NCBI GenBank assembly: GCA_964611145.1
Contig: CAZSYM010000005.1
Coordinates: 1 to 64,000 of the forward strand
From: WFQV01 sp964611145
Lineage (GTDB): Bacteria > Bacteroidota > Ignavibacteria > Ignavibacteriales > Melioribacteraceae
Reading direction: 5' to 3'
DNA length: 64,000 nt
The notes under the pieces were generated by a model. The model saw only the letters and a program-made list of their open reading frames with translations, was not told where the DNA came from and did not search any database. Positions 1 to 7,481 of this stretch are shown in pieces; the stretch's first letter is position 1; every line of letters begins with the position of its first letter. The translations under genes and the position numbers were made by a program.

Positions 1-310
1 ATTGGGTCCCTTGCTTTATCTTTATATAAAATCCTCGGTTGAAAAGAATTTCAAGGGGAAGTTTTAAAAACTCGGACTTGTGACCCCTCTCACAACTCTG
101 TTTTTCTTTTTTATCGCTCTCCCACACTCCCGCTTTCGTAGCGCTAAATCGTTGTAAAAAAAGCAATTAACCGTATGCACGGTTTCCCGACTCTCGTGTG
201 GCGGTTCTCTCTTAACGTCCGAGTTTGCTTTGCCTCGATATTCGGACTTCCGAAATTTTAGGCTCGAACGAATTTGCCCGCCCAAAGCCTTTTGTTTGGG
301 GTGAGATTTT
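1..310. other. No recognisable gene; structured/inverted-repeat region
   Basis: I see no convincing protein in either strand. All plus frames are broken by stops, and the short minus-strand open frames have no recognisable family features. The stretch holds nested complementary arms: AAACTCGGAC at 68-77 with GTCCGAGTTT at 217-226, CCACAC at 122-127 with GTGTGG at 196-201, and a perfect small hairpin AACCGT/ACGGTT at 169-184. It may be the decayed upstream part of the sorting-tail gene that follows, an inserted element, or a structured RNA. Confidence 0.4.
68..226. repeat. 159-bp element bounded by 10-bp inverted repeats
   Basis: The ends AAACTCGGAC and GTCCGAGTTT are perfect reverse complements about 140 bases apart. 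Two further complementary pairs nest inside them, so one RNA strand could fold into a long three-tier stem. I see no target-site duplication in the flanks and no transposase. A miniature inverted-repeat element and a structured non-coding RNA are both possible; the sequence alone does not decide. Confidence 0.35.
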
Positions 311-313
311 TGA

Positions 314-490
314 AAAATTGCTTTCTATGATATGTTGGGAAGAGAGGTGGCTACAATAGTTAATTCCCAGAAAGCCGTTGGAACATATAGAGAGATTTTT
401 AACGGACGGGATCTTCCGAGTGGCAATTATATCCTGAGATTGAGCGTGGGTAATTATTCCCAAGTAAGAAAAATGACATTGTTGAAGTAA
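314..490 (+). pseudogene. Remnant of a type IX secretion (Por) C-terminal sorting domain
   Basis: This frame reads 58 codons to a TAA at 488-490. It begins KIAFYDMLGREVATIV, continues through GTYREIFNGRDLPSGNYI, and ends YSQVRKMTLLK. That is the classic type A C-terminal sorting tail of proteins exported by the type IX secretion system: YDxLGREV, then LPSGxYxxRL, then a basic KMxLLK end. The frame is closed upstream by TGA at 311-313, and no start or passenger domain is visible. The bases just before the stop (GTG AGA TTT) could be the VRF that usually precedes this domain, which suggests a small deletion or frameshift. Either the gene is a pseudogene, or the cargo part lies beyond a disruption in 1-310. 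Family assignment is firm; loss of function is inference. Confidence 0.75.
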
Positions 491-498
491 TTGAAACC

Positions 499-912
499 AT
501 GAAGGCCATAAAAGAAAATAGGATAAGAATAGAATTAATAACCATTCAGAGCATTTTCCTCGCCTTTCTGCTCTTGGTTGAATGGACGAAATTGCAAAAC
601 GAAGTTCACATGTTCTTTTCCTTGTTGAATCTAAGCGATTGGGCAAAGATACTTTTTGTTGTCCCGTTAATATTCATGCTGCAGATTTTTGCATTGCGGG
701 CGCAGGAGTATTATTTGTTCGGCATCCCCCTTTATGGATTGATTCTTGTCCTCGAAGTTATAACTTCGTTTATAATCTTTACAAATGGCGAAATGGATGT
801 CCTCAATGCGGTAGCGAAAGTATTCGAACTCACGATACTTGGCGCTACGATTTTTCTACTTCTCAAGCTTAATGTAAAAAAACAAAAAAAATCAAAAACA
901 GCGAACACATAG
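499..912 (+). CDS. Small multi-pass membrane protein, unknown function
   Basis: The 137-residue protein is mostly hydrophobic. About four membrane segments can be seen, near residues 13-28, 46-65, 74-93 and 103-122, ending in a Lys-rich cytoplasmic tail. I recognise no family motif. It starts nine bases after the stop of the sorting-tail remnant, without a strong ribosome binding site. It may have been cotranscribed with that gene when it was intact. The even run of hydrophobic segments and basic end support a real gene. Confidence 0.6.
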   Translation: MKAIKENRIRIELITIQSIFLAFLLLVEWTKLQNEVHMFFSLLNLSDWAKILFVVPLIFMLQIFALRAQEYYLFGIPLYGLILVLEVITSFIIFTNGEMDVLNAVAKVFELTILGATIFLLLKLNVKKQKKSKTANT

Positions 913-968
913 TTGATGTTGACAATTGAAAATTCATTCTTTCATAAACAAAAATAAGAGGTAAAAAA

Positions 969-1763
969 ATGAAAAAGCTAATTTCGAAAACATTGATGGT
1001 AACTTTAATCTTAAGCGGATTCTTGTTTCAAGCATGCGAAAAACAGGACAGCCCTGTTAAGCCCGAACCACAACCAAGCGTGTCCGTTTCCGACGACCAA
1101 ATTGCGGAAGTAGTGGCGATGGAGCTTTCCAAAACCGCAAGTGCGTGCGGAACATCCACCGTAATTAACGATTTTGCCACTATGGCAAAGGCGGCAACTT
1201 CCGAAGGCACACAAGATTACAGTTATTTGATCGGGTTAATAAGCAACGATTCCACGATTACTTATGAAGGCGATACTTATTCCACTACGATTACTTACGA
1301 GGTGGATTACAAGGTGGGAAACAACGTCGTGGACGATTACACTCCCTTGGCGGACACCGCTTTAATTTCCTACGCAATGAATTCTACTATTGATAATATT
1401 CAGTTTTATGCGGAAAGAGAGGCACACTCCAATCTTTTCGAAATTTGGGGAATTCGCCCTCCCACAAACGAGTTCATCGTACAATTGGAAACGGTCTTCC
1501 ATCTTAGAATGGATTTTAAAACTTACTCAATGCCCACTCTTTTCTTCGACGGGAAAACCACGTTGAAAGATATAGTGCTAAATATTTTAACCATGACCAT
1601 CGAAAGCGGAACGGGTAAAATGGAATTTACGGTTTCTACGGAAAGCCATCAGTCGAAAACTATAGTTGTAGAAATTGAATTTATAGGCAACAACAAAGCG
1701 ACGATAAAATTCAACGGAAAAGAATACACCGTAAATTTAAATCTGGGCATTTTAGTTCCCTAA
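969..1763 (+). CDS. Predicted outer-membrane or periplasmic lipoprotein, unknown
   Basis: The 264-residue protein opens with a lysine-led signal peptide and a lipobox ending in FQAC at Cys23, so it should be lipidated and anchored outside the inner membrane. A Pro-rich linker (about residues 28-37) follows, then a Ser/Thr-rich, beta-strand-type domain with no catalytic motif that I recognise. AGAGG lies seven bases before the ATG, supporting the start. It is followed by a strong hairpin terminator shared with the convergent gene. Its function is unknown. Confidence 0.75.
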   Translation: MKKLISKTLMVTLILSGFLFQACEKQDSPVKPEPQPSVSVSDDQIAEVVAMELSKTASACGTSTVINDFATMAKAATSEGTQDYSYLIGLISNDSTITYEGDTYSTTITYEVDYKVGNNVVDDYTPLADTALISYAMNSTIDNIQFYAEREAHSNLFEIWGIRPPTNEFIVQLETVFHLRMDFKTYSMPTLFFDGKTTLKDIVLNILTMTIESGTGKMEFTVSTESHQSKTIVVEIEFIGNNKATIKFNGKEYTVNLNLGILVP

Positions 1764-1800
1764 ATAAGTACCCCTAAAACCCCTTAGCCCCCCTTCACAC

Positions 1801-1829
1801 AAGCCCGACGTCCCGTCGGGCTTCTTTAA
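1801..1829. terminator. Bidirectional hairpin between convergent genes
   Basis: AAGCCCGACG and CGTCGGGCTT form a ten-pair stem with a four-base loop region, followed on the plus strand by a T-rich stretch. It sits between the stops of the convergent lipoprotein and small exported protein genes, so it probably ends transcription from at least the plus side. Confidence 0.75.
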
Positions 1830-2242
1830 TTTATCTCTTTGAGAAGAAAGCCCTTTGACGTCTTTATGAAGACAAAATTCACATTGATGACCTGAGTGCC
1901 GCTTTTAAACTGCACGGTAAGAGTTACCGATTTCCCATGTGAATTCGGGGAAAGATTTTTCGCTTGAACGGTATGCGAAGTACTGATTTTCAAATATTTT
2001 GAGATTCTTTTACAAATTCTCTCTGTGCGCTTTCTTTCCGCTTCCACGAGATAATTCAAAGATGTTTTTAGATAACGATTTTTATCCTCTCCGGTATAGG
2101 CAATTAATTCGGATGCTTTGGCATATTCCCCGTGTCGGGAATAATCGAACAGCTTTTGCAAAGTTTCCTCTGCAGTCCGTTGAGCGAAAGAGGAAGTTAC
2201 AATTAACAGAAAAGTTGCCAGATAAATCAATTTCCCGTTCAT
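1826..2242 (-). CDS. Small exported protein, DUF4878-like
   Basis: The 138-residue product has a typical signal peptide, hydrophobic from residues 4 to 18 and ending in SSFAQ, so it is probably periplasmic or secreted. The mature part has a short helical region with a YAKASELI motif, then a beta-rich end carrying VTLTVQFKSG and VNFVFIKTSKGFLLKEI. This layout resembles the NTF2-like DUF4878 lipocalin-sized proteins, where the last strand reads G-x-L-K-I. The likeness is by eye. An AAGGCGG sequence lies upstream of the ATG. It converges on the upstream lipoprotein gene and shares the hairpin. Confidence 0.65.
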   Translation of the reverse strand: MNGKLIYLATFLLIVTSSFAQRTAEETLQKLFDYSRHGEYAKASELIAYTGEDKNRYLKTSLNYLVEAERKRTERICKRISKYLKISTSHTVQAKNLSPNSHGKSVTLTVQFKSGTQVINVNFVFIKTSKGFLLKEIN

Positions 2243-2316
2243 TTTTTAACCGCCTTGTTGTTTACCGAGTAAATTTTCCTCCGTTCCGAAAGAGAAAAAC
2301 AACCGCATGGGCATGA

Positions 2317-3108
2317 TTAGTACTGAAAATGCTTTATTTTCTCTCCCTTTTCCCCTATTTCCGTCATTGCCTCTATACCTATTTGCAGATGCAGATCGAC
2401 GAATTTTTTAGTTACGTACCGGTCGGACTTCTCCGTCTTTATGCCTTCGGGTATCATTGGTAAATCCGAGACGAGCAACAAGGCACCGCGGGCAATTTGA
2501 TTGTAATGTCCCACGATAAAAAGAGTTGCCGTTTCCATGTCTATACCAATAGCACCTATCTTCTTAAGATATTTTTTAAAACTTTCGTCCCATTCCCAAA
2601 GACGTCTGTTCGTGGTATAAACCACTCCCGTGCGGTATTCCATACCGTGAGCATTGATTTTATCCGACACGAATTTGTGAAGTTTAAATGAAGGGAGAGC
2701 AGGGACTTCCGGCGGGAAATAATCGTTGCTGGTTCCCTCGCCGCGAATGGCGGCTATCGGAAGAATAAAATGCCCGATTTCCGTCGAGCGCTTTAATCCG
2801 CCGCATTTACCCAAGAAGAGAACTCCTTTCGGCATCCTCGCCATCAATAAATCCATTATCGTAGCGGCATTTGCCGAACCAATGCCGAAATTAATAATCG
2901 AAAGTCCCGCCGAGTTCGTGGCGGATTGCATCGGACGACCTATTCCGTTTACATTGCATTTGAATTTTTCCGCAAATTTTTCCACATAATCGGTAAAATT
3001 CGTAAGAAGCAAATAATCACCGAACTCATCAATTTTGCTACCCGTATAGCGCGGTAGCCAATCCTTCGCAATTTCAAGTTTTTTCTGTAGTTCCGCTTTC
3101 GTCTTCAT
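2317..3108 (-). CDS. AMP nucleosidase (short Bacteroidota-type) / nucleoside phosphorylase fold
   Basis: This 263-residue enzyme should cleave AMP to adenine and ribose 5-phosphate in the cytoplasm, a purine salvage and energy-balance step. It shows the phosphorylase-type nucleotide-binding core: FGIGSANAA at about 74-82, GVLFLGKCGGL at 95-105, the ribose-binding GIDMETA at 188-194 (Glu192 typical), and SDLP at 214-217 for base recognition. I chose the ATG at 3108 because the family starts near MKTKAELQ; an earlier start would add 13 unsupported residues. The gene overlaps the end of the PAP2 gene by 35 bases, so the two are probably translated from one message. It is about half as long as Escherichia coli Amn, lacking that enzyme's N-terminal regulatory domain. 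Confidence 0.85.
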   Translation of the reverse strand: MKTKAELQKKLEIAKDWLPRYTGSKIDEFGDYLLLTNFTDYVEKFAEKFKCNVNGIGRPMQSATNSAGLSIINFGIGSANAATIMDLLMARMPKGVLFLGKCGGLKRSTEIGHFILPIAAIRGEGTSNDYFPPEVPALPSFKLHKFVSDKINAHGMEYRTGVVYTTNRRLWEWDESFKKYLKKIGAIGIDMETATLFIVGHYNQIARGALLLVSDLPMIPEGIKTEKSDRYVTKKFVDLHLQIGIEAMTEIGEKGEKIKHFQY

Positions 3109-3652
3109 TGAAAAACCTTTCGTAAATTTTAAGCAGTAAAATAGCAAATAAATAACCTATTACCCAACCTATTAAAGCGCCTGCGAGAATATCGGACGGA
3201 TAATGCACACCTACAATCGGGCGGGAAAGAGCAACAACGGAGGCAATAGAATAGAGGGTTATTTTATATCGGGGATATAAACGTGAAAAGAACGCAGCAG
3301 CCGCAAAGTTGTTGACGGCATGTGAGGAAGGAAAAGAATACGAACTTAAGCACGGCACAAGCAATCGAACATTTTCCAAGGCATTGCAGGGACGAATCCT
3401 CTGAATTGCATGTTTTAAAAAATTGCTACTGAATTGGTCCGAGACCAAAATAACTATCAGTATTCCCCAGAAAGCTAATCTACCCAATCTTCCGCCTTTT
3501 ATAAAAAGAATTACCAAAAAGATAACATAGACCAAAATCCAACTGTGTATATCGGTAATGAAAGGGAAAAATTTATCGAAAACAGGGTTGGCAATGTCCT
3601 TGTTCAAAAAATAAAACAATCTGACGTCAATCGAATGAAGAATTTCAATCAT
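3074..3652 (-). CDS. PAP2-family membrane phosphatase (undecaprenyl-diphosphatase or lipid phosphatase type)
   Basis: The 192-residue membrane protein has the three PAP2 motifs: K80-x6-R87-P88, PSSH at 108-111 (the usual PSGH), and S143-R144-x5-H150-x3-D154. His111 and His150 are the expected catalytic pair. Membrane segments lie around 37-52, 58-72, 113-124, 131-143 and 157-178. Members remove phosphate from undecaprenyl pyrophosphate, phosphatidate or similar lipids on the outer face of the membrane. The substrate cannot be read here. It lies between a 58-residue Cys-rich gene six bases upstream and the overlapping AMP nucleosidase gene, forming a three-gene operon. Confidence 0.88.
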   Translation of the reverse strand: MIEILHSIDVRLFYFLNKDIANPVFDKFFPFITDIHSWILVYVIFLVILFIKGGRLGRLAFWGILIVILVSDQFSSNFLKHAIQRIRPCNALENVRLLVPCLSSYSFPSSHAVNNFAAAAFFSRLYPRYKITLYSIASVVALSRPIVGVHYPSDILAGALIGWVIGYLFAILLLKIYERFFNEDESGTTEKT

Positions 3653-3658
3653 AATTTT

Positions 3659-3835
3659 CTACCGTCTTTTCCTTCCCAAACACTTGTTGTTTTTATTGTT
3701 ATATCGTTTGAACTTTTTACACCAGACTGCCAAATCCCTACGGCAGGCGCCCACTGCGGAAGGGTCTACAAATGCGGCATATTTACATGTGTAATCGCAA
3801 AACAGAGGAAAATCTTCCTTGGGTTCTTTTTTCAT
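3659..3835 (-). CDS. 58-residue cysteine-containing basic protein, unknown
   Basis: This short frame starts at an ATG at 3835 and ends at TAG at 3659-3661. It encodes 58 residues beginning MKKEPKEDFPLFCDYTCKYA. Cys residues fall at 13, 17, 31, 39 and 52, and the C-terminus is strongly basic (KCLGRKRR). The C-x3-C and later C-x7-C spacing suggests a metal site or a disulfide-free small fold; I do not recognise the family. It lies six bases before the PAP2 start in the same direction, which together with the non-random composition argues for a real gene. The ribosome binding site is weak. A regulatory peptide or small zinc protein are both possible. Confidence 0.6.
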   Translation of the reverse strand: MKKEPKEDFPLFCDYTCKYAAFVDPSAVGACRRDLAVWCKKFKRYNNKNNKCLGRKRR

Positions 3836-3888
3836 TCTGCTCTAATTTCCCTTAATGTTAAAAATAAAAATATTAAAATAAACTTTAT

Positions 3889-3896
3889 TATTTTTG
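3889..3896 (+). promoter_or_regulatory. Possible -7 box (TATTTTTG) for the GGGP synthase operon
   Basis: TATTTTTG fits the Bacteroidota -7 consensus TAnnTTTG and sits 30 bases before the ATG. There is no TTG at the expected distance upstream, so this is weaker than the other promoters in the window. Confidence 0.3.
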
Positions 3897-3926
3897 AAAA
3901 TCAATTGAAAGCCATTTAGGGAGAAG

Positions 3927-4670
3927 ATGAAAGTATTTTCCTTTCTTGAAGACGTATTGAAAAGAAGGGGCGCAGGATATTTGGTTCTGATTGACCCGGA
4001 TAAAATGCACGGCGAACGGTTGGTGGAATTCGTAACTCTCGCCGAAGAAAAAGGAGCAGATGCTTTCCTCGTGGGCGGGAGTCTCCTCGTAAAAGGCGAT
4101 ATAGAAGACACGATTAAAACGATAAAAATGAATACAAAGCTCCCTGCAATTCTTTTCCCGGGTGGCATCGAACAATTGTCTCCCGCAGTAGATGCGGTGC
4201 TTTATATTTCTCTTATTAGCGGACGTAATCCGGAGGCGCTTTTCGGTAAACATGTTTTGGCGGCTCCAACCATAAAAAAATACGGACTGGAGGCTATTTC
4301 CTGCGGTTATATGCTTATTGAATCGGGCGGAGAAACGACAGCGGAATACATTAGCGGGACAAAGCCGATTCCTCGGAACAAACCGGAAATTGCAATTGCA
4401 ACCGCTTTGGCGGCGGAATATATGGGAATGAAAACCGTTTACTTGGAAGCGGGTTCGGGAGCGGAACAATCTGTTCCCGCAGCGATGGTTCGAGCCGTAG
4501 CAAACGAGATTTCGATTCCCTTGATTGTCGGGGGTGGCATTAAAAAGCCCGAAACGGCACGGGAAATGGTAAAAGCCGGGGCGGATTTTATCGTGACCGG
4601 AAATTTCTTCGAAAAGGAATCGCATTGGGAATTCATAGCCGACTTTGCCAACGCAATTCACAAATATTAA
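3927..4670 (+). CDS. Geranylgeranylglyceryl-phosphate synthase family protein (GGGPS/PcrB)
   Basis: The 247-residue TIM-barrel prenyltransferase would join a polyprenyl diphosphate to sn-glycerol 1-phosphate, the first committed step of ether-lipid synthesis. It shows LIDPDK (21-26), VGGS (49-52), YLEAGSGA (172-179), VGGGI (201-205) and TGN (224-226), the phosphate and substrate loops of the family. Its length matches the group II bacterial/archaeal type found in Bacteroidota and Ignavibacteria. GGGAGAAG precedes the ATG. It heads a tandem run with gmhA, ruvA and rtcB. No glycerol-1-phosphate dehydrogenase or second prenyltransferase is in the window. The glycerol donor and chain length cannot be told from sequence by eye. 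Confidence 0.88.
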   Translation: MKVFSFLEDVLKRRGAGYLVLIDPDKMHGERLVEFVTLAEEKGADAFLVGGSLLVKGDIEDTIKTIKMNTKLPAILFPGGIEQLSPAVDAVLYISLISGRNPEALFGKHVLAAPTIKKYGLEAISCGYMLIESGGETTAEYISGTKPIPRNKPEIAIATALAAEYMGMKTVYLEAGSGAEQSVPAAMVRAVANEISIPLIVGGGIKKPETAREMVKAGADFIVTGNFFEKESHWEFIADFANAIHKY

Positions 4671-4684
4671 ATATGGAGTAAGGA

Positions 4685-5266
4685 ATGAATTTGGAAAACT
4701 TTGTTTCTTCTTCTCTCAGAGAAAGCTCGGAAGTAAAGTTAAAAATAGAGAAGGAATGTAAAAAAGAAATTTTGAGCGCTATTCGAACATTGACCGAGGC
4801 TTTTCGGCGTGGCAATAAATTATTGCTCTGTGGTAACGGCGGTAGCGCGGCGGATAGCCAACACATAGCGGCGGAATTTATGATTCGCCTTAGCCACGAC
4901 TTGCAACGCCCCGCTATTCCTGCTATTGCTTTGACTACGGACAGCTCGAATCTTACTGCGGGTGGCAACGATATAGGTTATGAAAATGTCTTTGCACGCA
5001 ACGTCGAAGGCTTGGGAACGGCGGGTGATGTCCTAATTGCGATTTCTACCAGCGGTAACTCGGAAAACGTAATCCGCGCCGTTGCGAAAGCCCATGAGAA
5101 AAACATGACGGTTATAGGTTTCTTGGGTGGTAAGGGCGGTAAACTTAAGGATTTGGTTGATGTGCCCATTGTGATTCCCTCCGAAAGCACCCAAAGAATT
5201 CAAGAAGGACATATTACCGTAGGACATATACTTTGCGAAGCTGTGGAACGTGAGCTTTACGGGTGA
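4685..5266 (+). CDS. gmhA: Phosphoheptose isomerase (sedoheptulose 7-phosphate isomerase)
   Basis: The 193-residue SIS-domain enzyme converts sedoheptulose 7-phosphate to D-glycero-D-manno-heptose 7-phosphate for lipopolysaccharide inner-core or S-layer heptose. LCGNGGSAADSQHIAAEF spans 47-64, and STSGNSENV 121-129 binds the phosphate. The family's zinc ligands map to His60, Glu64, Gln173 and His181 with the same spacing as in E. coli. GGAG and AAGGA precede the ATG. Fifteen bases separate it from the GGGP synthase gene, and ruvA starts four bases after its stop, so the three are probably one transcript. DiaA-like SIS proteins are the main alternative, but the zinc set favours GmhA. Confidence 0.88.
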   Translation: MNLENFVSSSLRESSEVKLKIEKECKKEILSAIRTLTEAFRRGNKLLLCGNGGSAADSQHIAAEFMIRLSHDLQRPAIPAIALTTDSSNLTAGGNDIGYENVFARNVEGLGTAGDVLIAISTSGNSENVIRAVAKAHEKNMTVIGFLGGKGGKLKDLVDVPIVIPSESTQRIQEGHITVGHILCEAVERELYG

Positions 5267-5269
5267 AAA

Positions 5270-5854
5270 ATGATTTCTTTGATTAAGGGTAAAATAATTT
5301 CGAGAAAACCTACTCAAATAGTTGTGGATGTGGGTGGAGTGGGTTTTGAAATAAACATTACCACAAACACTTTTGAGGACTTGGGCGAAACGGAAGACGT
5401 TAGCCTGCATACATACCTGAGCGTCAAGGAAGATTCCCTCACTCTTTACGGTTTTTCCACTTTGAAAGAAAAAGAGATGTTCAAACATCTTATAGCGATT
5501 AGCGGTATAGGTCCGAAGCTTGCCCAAAGTATTCTTTCGGGGATAAGAATCGACGAGCTGAAATCGGCAATTGCACAGGGAAACGTGGCAAGGATAGTAG
5601 CCGTGCCCGGAATAGGGAAAAAAACAGCGCAACGCTTGCTCGTGGAATTAAGAGACAAAATCGATACGATAGAGGAAGAATCCGCACAAACAACGGCTTA
5701 TTCCTCCGTTCGCGCGGATGCCGTAGCGGCGCTGATGAGCCTGGGATATGCCCGAAAACAGGCGGAAAAAATCGTTAATTCCATTCTTGCACTCGAACCC
5801 GATATTTCTATCGAGAATTTGATTCGCAAGGCGTTAAGTACTATCGGCAAATAA
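5270..5854 (+). CDS. ruvA: Holliday junction branch migration protein RuvA
   Basis: RuvA (194 residues) binds four-way DNA junctions as a tetramer and loads the RuvB motor during recombination repair. The N-terminal OB-fold opens MISLIKGKI and contains TLYGFSTLKEKEMF. Two helix-hairpin-helix motifs follow, LIAISGIGPKLAQSIL (about 74-89) and IVAVPGIGKKTAQRLL (109-124). The C-terminal RuvB-contact domain (about 148-194) has the expected ALMSLGY motif. The length is normal. It is four bases downstream of gmhA; ruvB and ruvC are not in the window. Confidence 0.96.
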   Translation: MISLIKGKIISRKPTQIVVDVGGVGFEINITTNTFEDLGETEDVSLHTYLSVKEDSLTLYGFSTLKEKEMFKHLIAISGIGPKLAQSILSGIRIDELKSAIAQGNVARIVAVPGIGKKTAQRLLVELRDKIDTIEEESAQTTAYSSVRADAVAALMSLGYARKQAEKIVNSILALEPDISIENLIRKALSTIGK

Positions 5855-5897
5855 GCTTATTCCTCCTTTAATCCGAGGGTAATGAACGAGGAACGAA

Positions 5898-7352
5898 ATG
5901 AAAGTACACGGAATTGAGTTAAAACAAATCCATGATTATCTTTGGGAAATTCCCGCAAGCGGTGGAATGCTCGTGCCGGGTAGAATCTATGCCTCCCGTG
6001 CCATGTTGGAAGGTAGTTTGCAAAACGATGAAGCATTAAAGCAAGTTATAAATGTTGCTCATCTTCCCGGAATTCAAAAGTACAGCCTTGCAATGCCCGA
6101 TATTCATTGGGGATACGGTTTCCCAATAGGGGGAGTGGCGGCAACGGACGTGGACACAGGAGTAATCTCTCCGGGTGGCGTCGGTTACGATATTAATTGC
6201 GGCGTGCGTTTGGCAAGAACATCCCTTGAGTTTTCTTCCGTCAAAAAACGCATTCCGAAAATCGTGGAAAATCTCTTCAAAAACATTCCTACCGGCGTCG
6301 GTGCGAGCGGAGCCATTAAAAAACTTTCGGCTAAAGAGATAAAAAGGATTTTAAGGGAAGGCGCTCATTGGGCGGTGGAACATGGTTTCGGGGAAGCGGA
6401 GGATATTGAATTTACGGAGGAAAAAGGGCGACTCGAAGGAGCGGACACTTCCGTGGTTTCCGAGCGCGCCATCGAACGGGGGCAAGACCAAGCGGGGACA
6501 CTCGGCTCCGGAAATCATTTCCTTGAACTGGACGTGGTGGAGGAAATATACGACGAGGAGAAAGCCGAGATTTTCGGGCTTTTTGTCGGGCAACTTGTGG
6601 TGCTTATTCATACCGGCTCGCGCGGCTTGGGTTATCAAGTATGTGATGACTACTTGAAGCTTTTGGTTAAAGCGGAAAAGAAATTCGGTTTCGAGCTTCC
6701 GGATAAACAATTGGCTTGCGCTCCCATTCGTTCCCAAGAAGGGGAAGACTATTTTGCCGCCATGCAAGCGGCGGCAAACTTCGCTTGGAATAATCGTCAG
6801 ATAATAATGAGTCTTGCCAAGAAAACCCTGAAACAAACTCTTTCGATGTCCGATTCGGAGTTGGGCTTCGGATTGGTTTACGATGTTTGCCATAACATCG
6901 CCAAAATAGAAGAACACGAAATCGACGGGAAAACTCGCAAGGTTTGCGTGCATCGCAAAGGCGCCACGCGTGCCTTCCCTCCGGGGAGTTCTCAAATTCC
7001 TCGCGCTTATTCGGAAGCGGGACAGCCCGTTTTGATTCCCGGTGATATGGGGCGTTACTCTTTCGTCGCTGCTGGCACGATTCGCGCAATGGAGGAAACT
7101 TTCGGAAGTTCATGCCACGGGGCGGGAAGAGTTAAAAGTAGGCACAAAGCCCTAAAAGCCGGAAAAGGCAAAGACTTGATAGGCGAGCTTAGAGAAATGG
7201 GCATAACCGTGCAGGCAAAAGGCTTTCGAACCGTAGCGGAGGAAATGCCCTATGCTTACAAGGACGTTTCCGAAGTCGTGGATGTAATGGACAAAGCAGG
7301 TATAACTTTGAAAGTGGCAAAATTGCGACCGGTGGGAGTAATCAAAGGGTAG
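5898..7352 (+). CDS. rtcB: RNA-splicing ligase RtcB
   Basis: RtcB (484 residues) joins 2',3'-cyclic phosphate or 3'-phosphate RNA ends to 5'-hydroxyl ends using GTP and manganese. GGVGYDINCGVRL gives Asp98 and the metal-binding Cys101. GSGNHFLEL and LIHTGSRGLG carry two more metal His residues. SSCHGAGR carries His407, the residue that becomes guanylylated. The length and numbering match archaeal RtcB rather than the shorter E. coli form. GAGGAACGAA precedes the ATG. No archease or RtcR/RtcA gene is adjacent, so the cellular role (tRNA or rRNA repair, or stress response) cannot be read here. A 43-base gap separates it from ruvA. Confidence 0.96.
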   Translation: MKVHGIELKQIHDYLWEIPASGGMLVPGRIYASRAMLEGSLQNDEALKQVINVAHLPGIQKYSLAMPDIHWGYGFPIGGVAATDVDTGVISPGGVGYDINCGVRLARTSLEFSSVKKRIPKIVENLFKNIPTGVGASGAIKKLSAKEIKRILREGAHWAVEHGFGEAEDIEFTEEKGRLEGADTSVVSERAIERGQDQAGTLGSGNHFLELDVVEEIYDEEKAEIFGLFVGQLVVLIHTGSRGLGYQVCDDYLKLLVKAEKKFGFELPDKQLACAPIRSQEGEDYFAAMQAAANFAWNNRQIIMSLAKKTLKQTLSMSDSELGFGLVYDVCHNIAKIEEHEIDGKTRKVCVHRKGATRAFPPGSSQIPRAYSEAGQPVLIPGDMGRYSFVAAGTIRAMEETFGSSCHGAGRVKSRHKALKAGKGKDLIGELREMGITVQAKGFRTVAEEMPYAYKDVSEVVDVMDKAGITLKVAKLRPVGVIKG

Positions 7353-7417
7353 AAAATTTCAAAATTTTTATCCACCAAATGAAACGTCACAAAAGAAATA
7401 ACGCAAAACAAATAGCT

Positions 7418-7448
7418 TTGAATCGCTTTCTAATATTTCTTAAGTTTG
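7418..7448 (+). promoter_or_regulatory. Promoter TTGA-N19-TAAGTTTG for the SpoIID-like gene
   Basis: TTGA at 7418-7421 and TAAGTTTG at 7441-7448 are 19 bases apart, matching the Bacteroidota -33/-7 pattern. The ATG at 7482 is 33 bases after the -7 box, in the 129-base gap after rtcB. Confidence 0.6.
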
Positions 7449-7481
7449 TCGTTTAAATATAAAAAACAAAGGCAATAACAA

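Noticed and set aside
64..646. Minus-strand open frames over the first 650 bases
   Set aside because: They overlap the sorting-tail remnant and the membrane protein on the plus strand, lack family features and have poor codon character.
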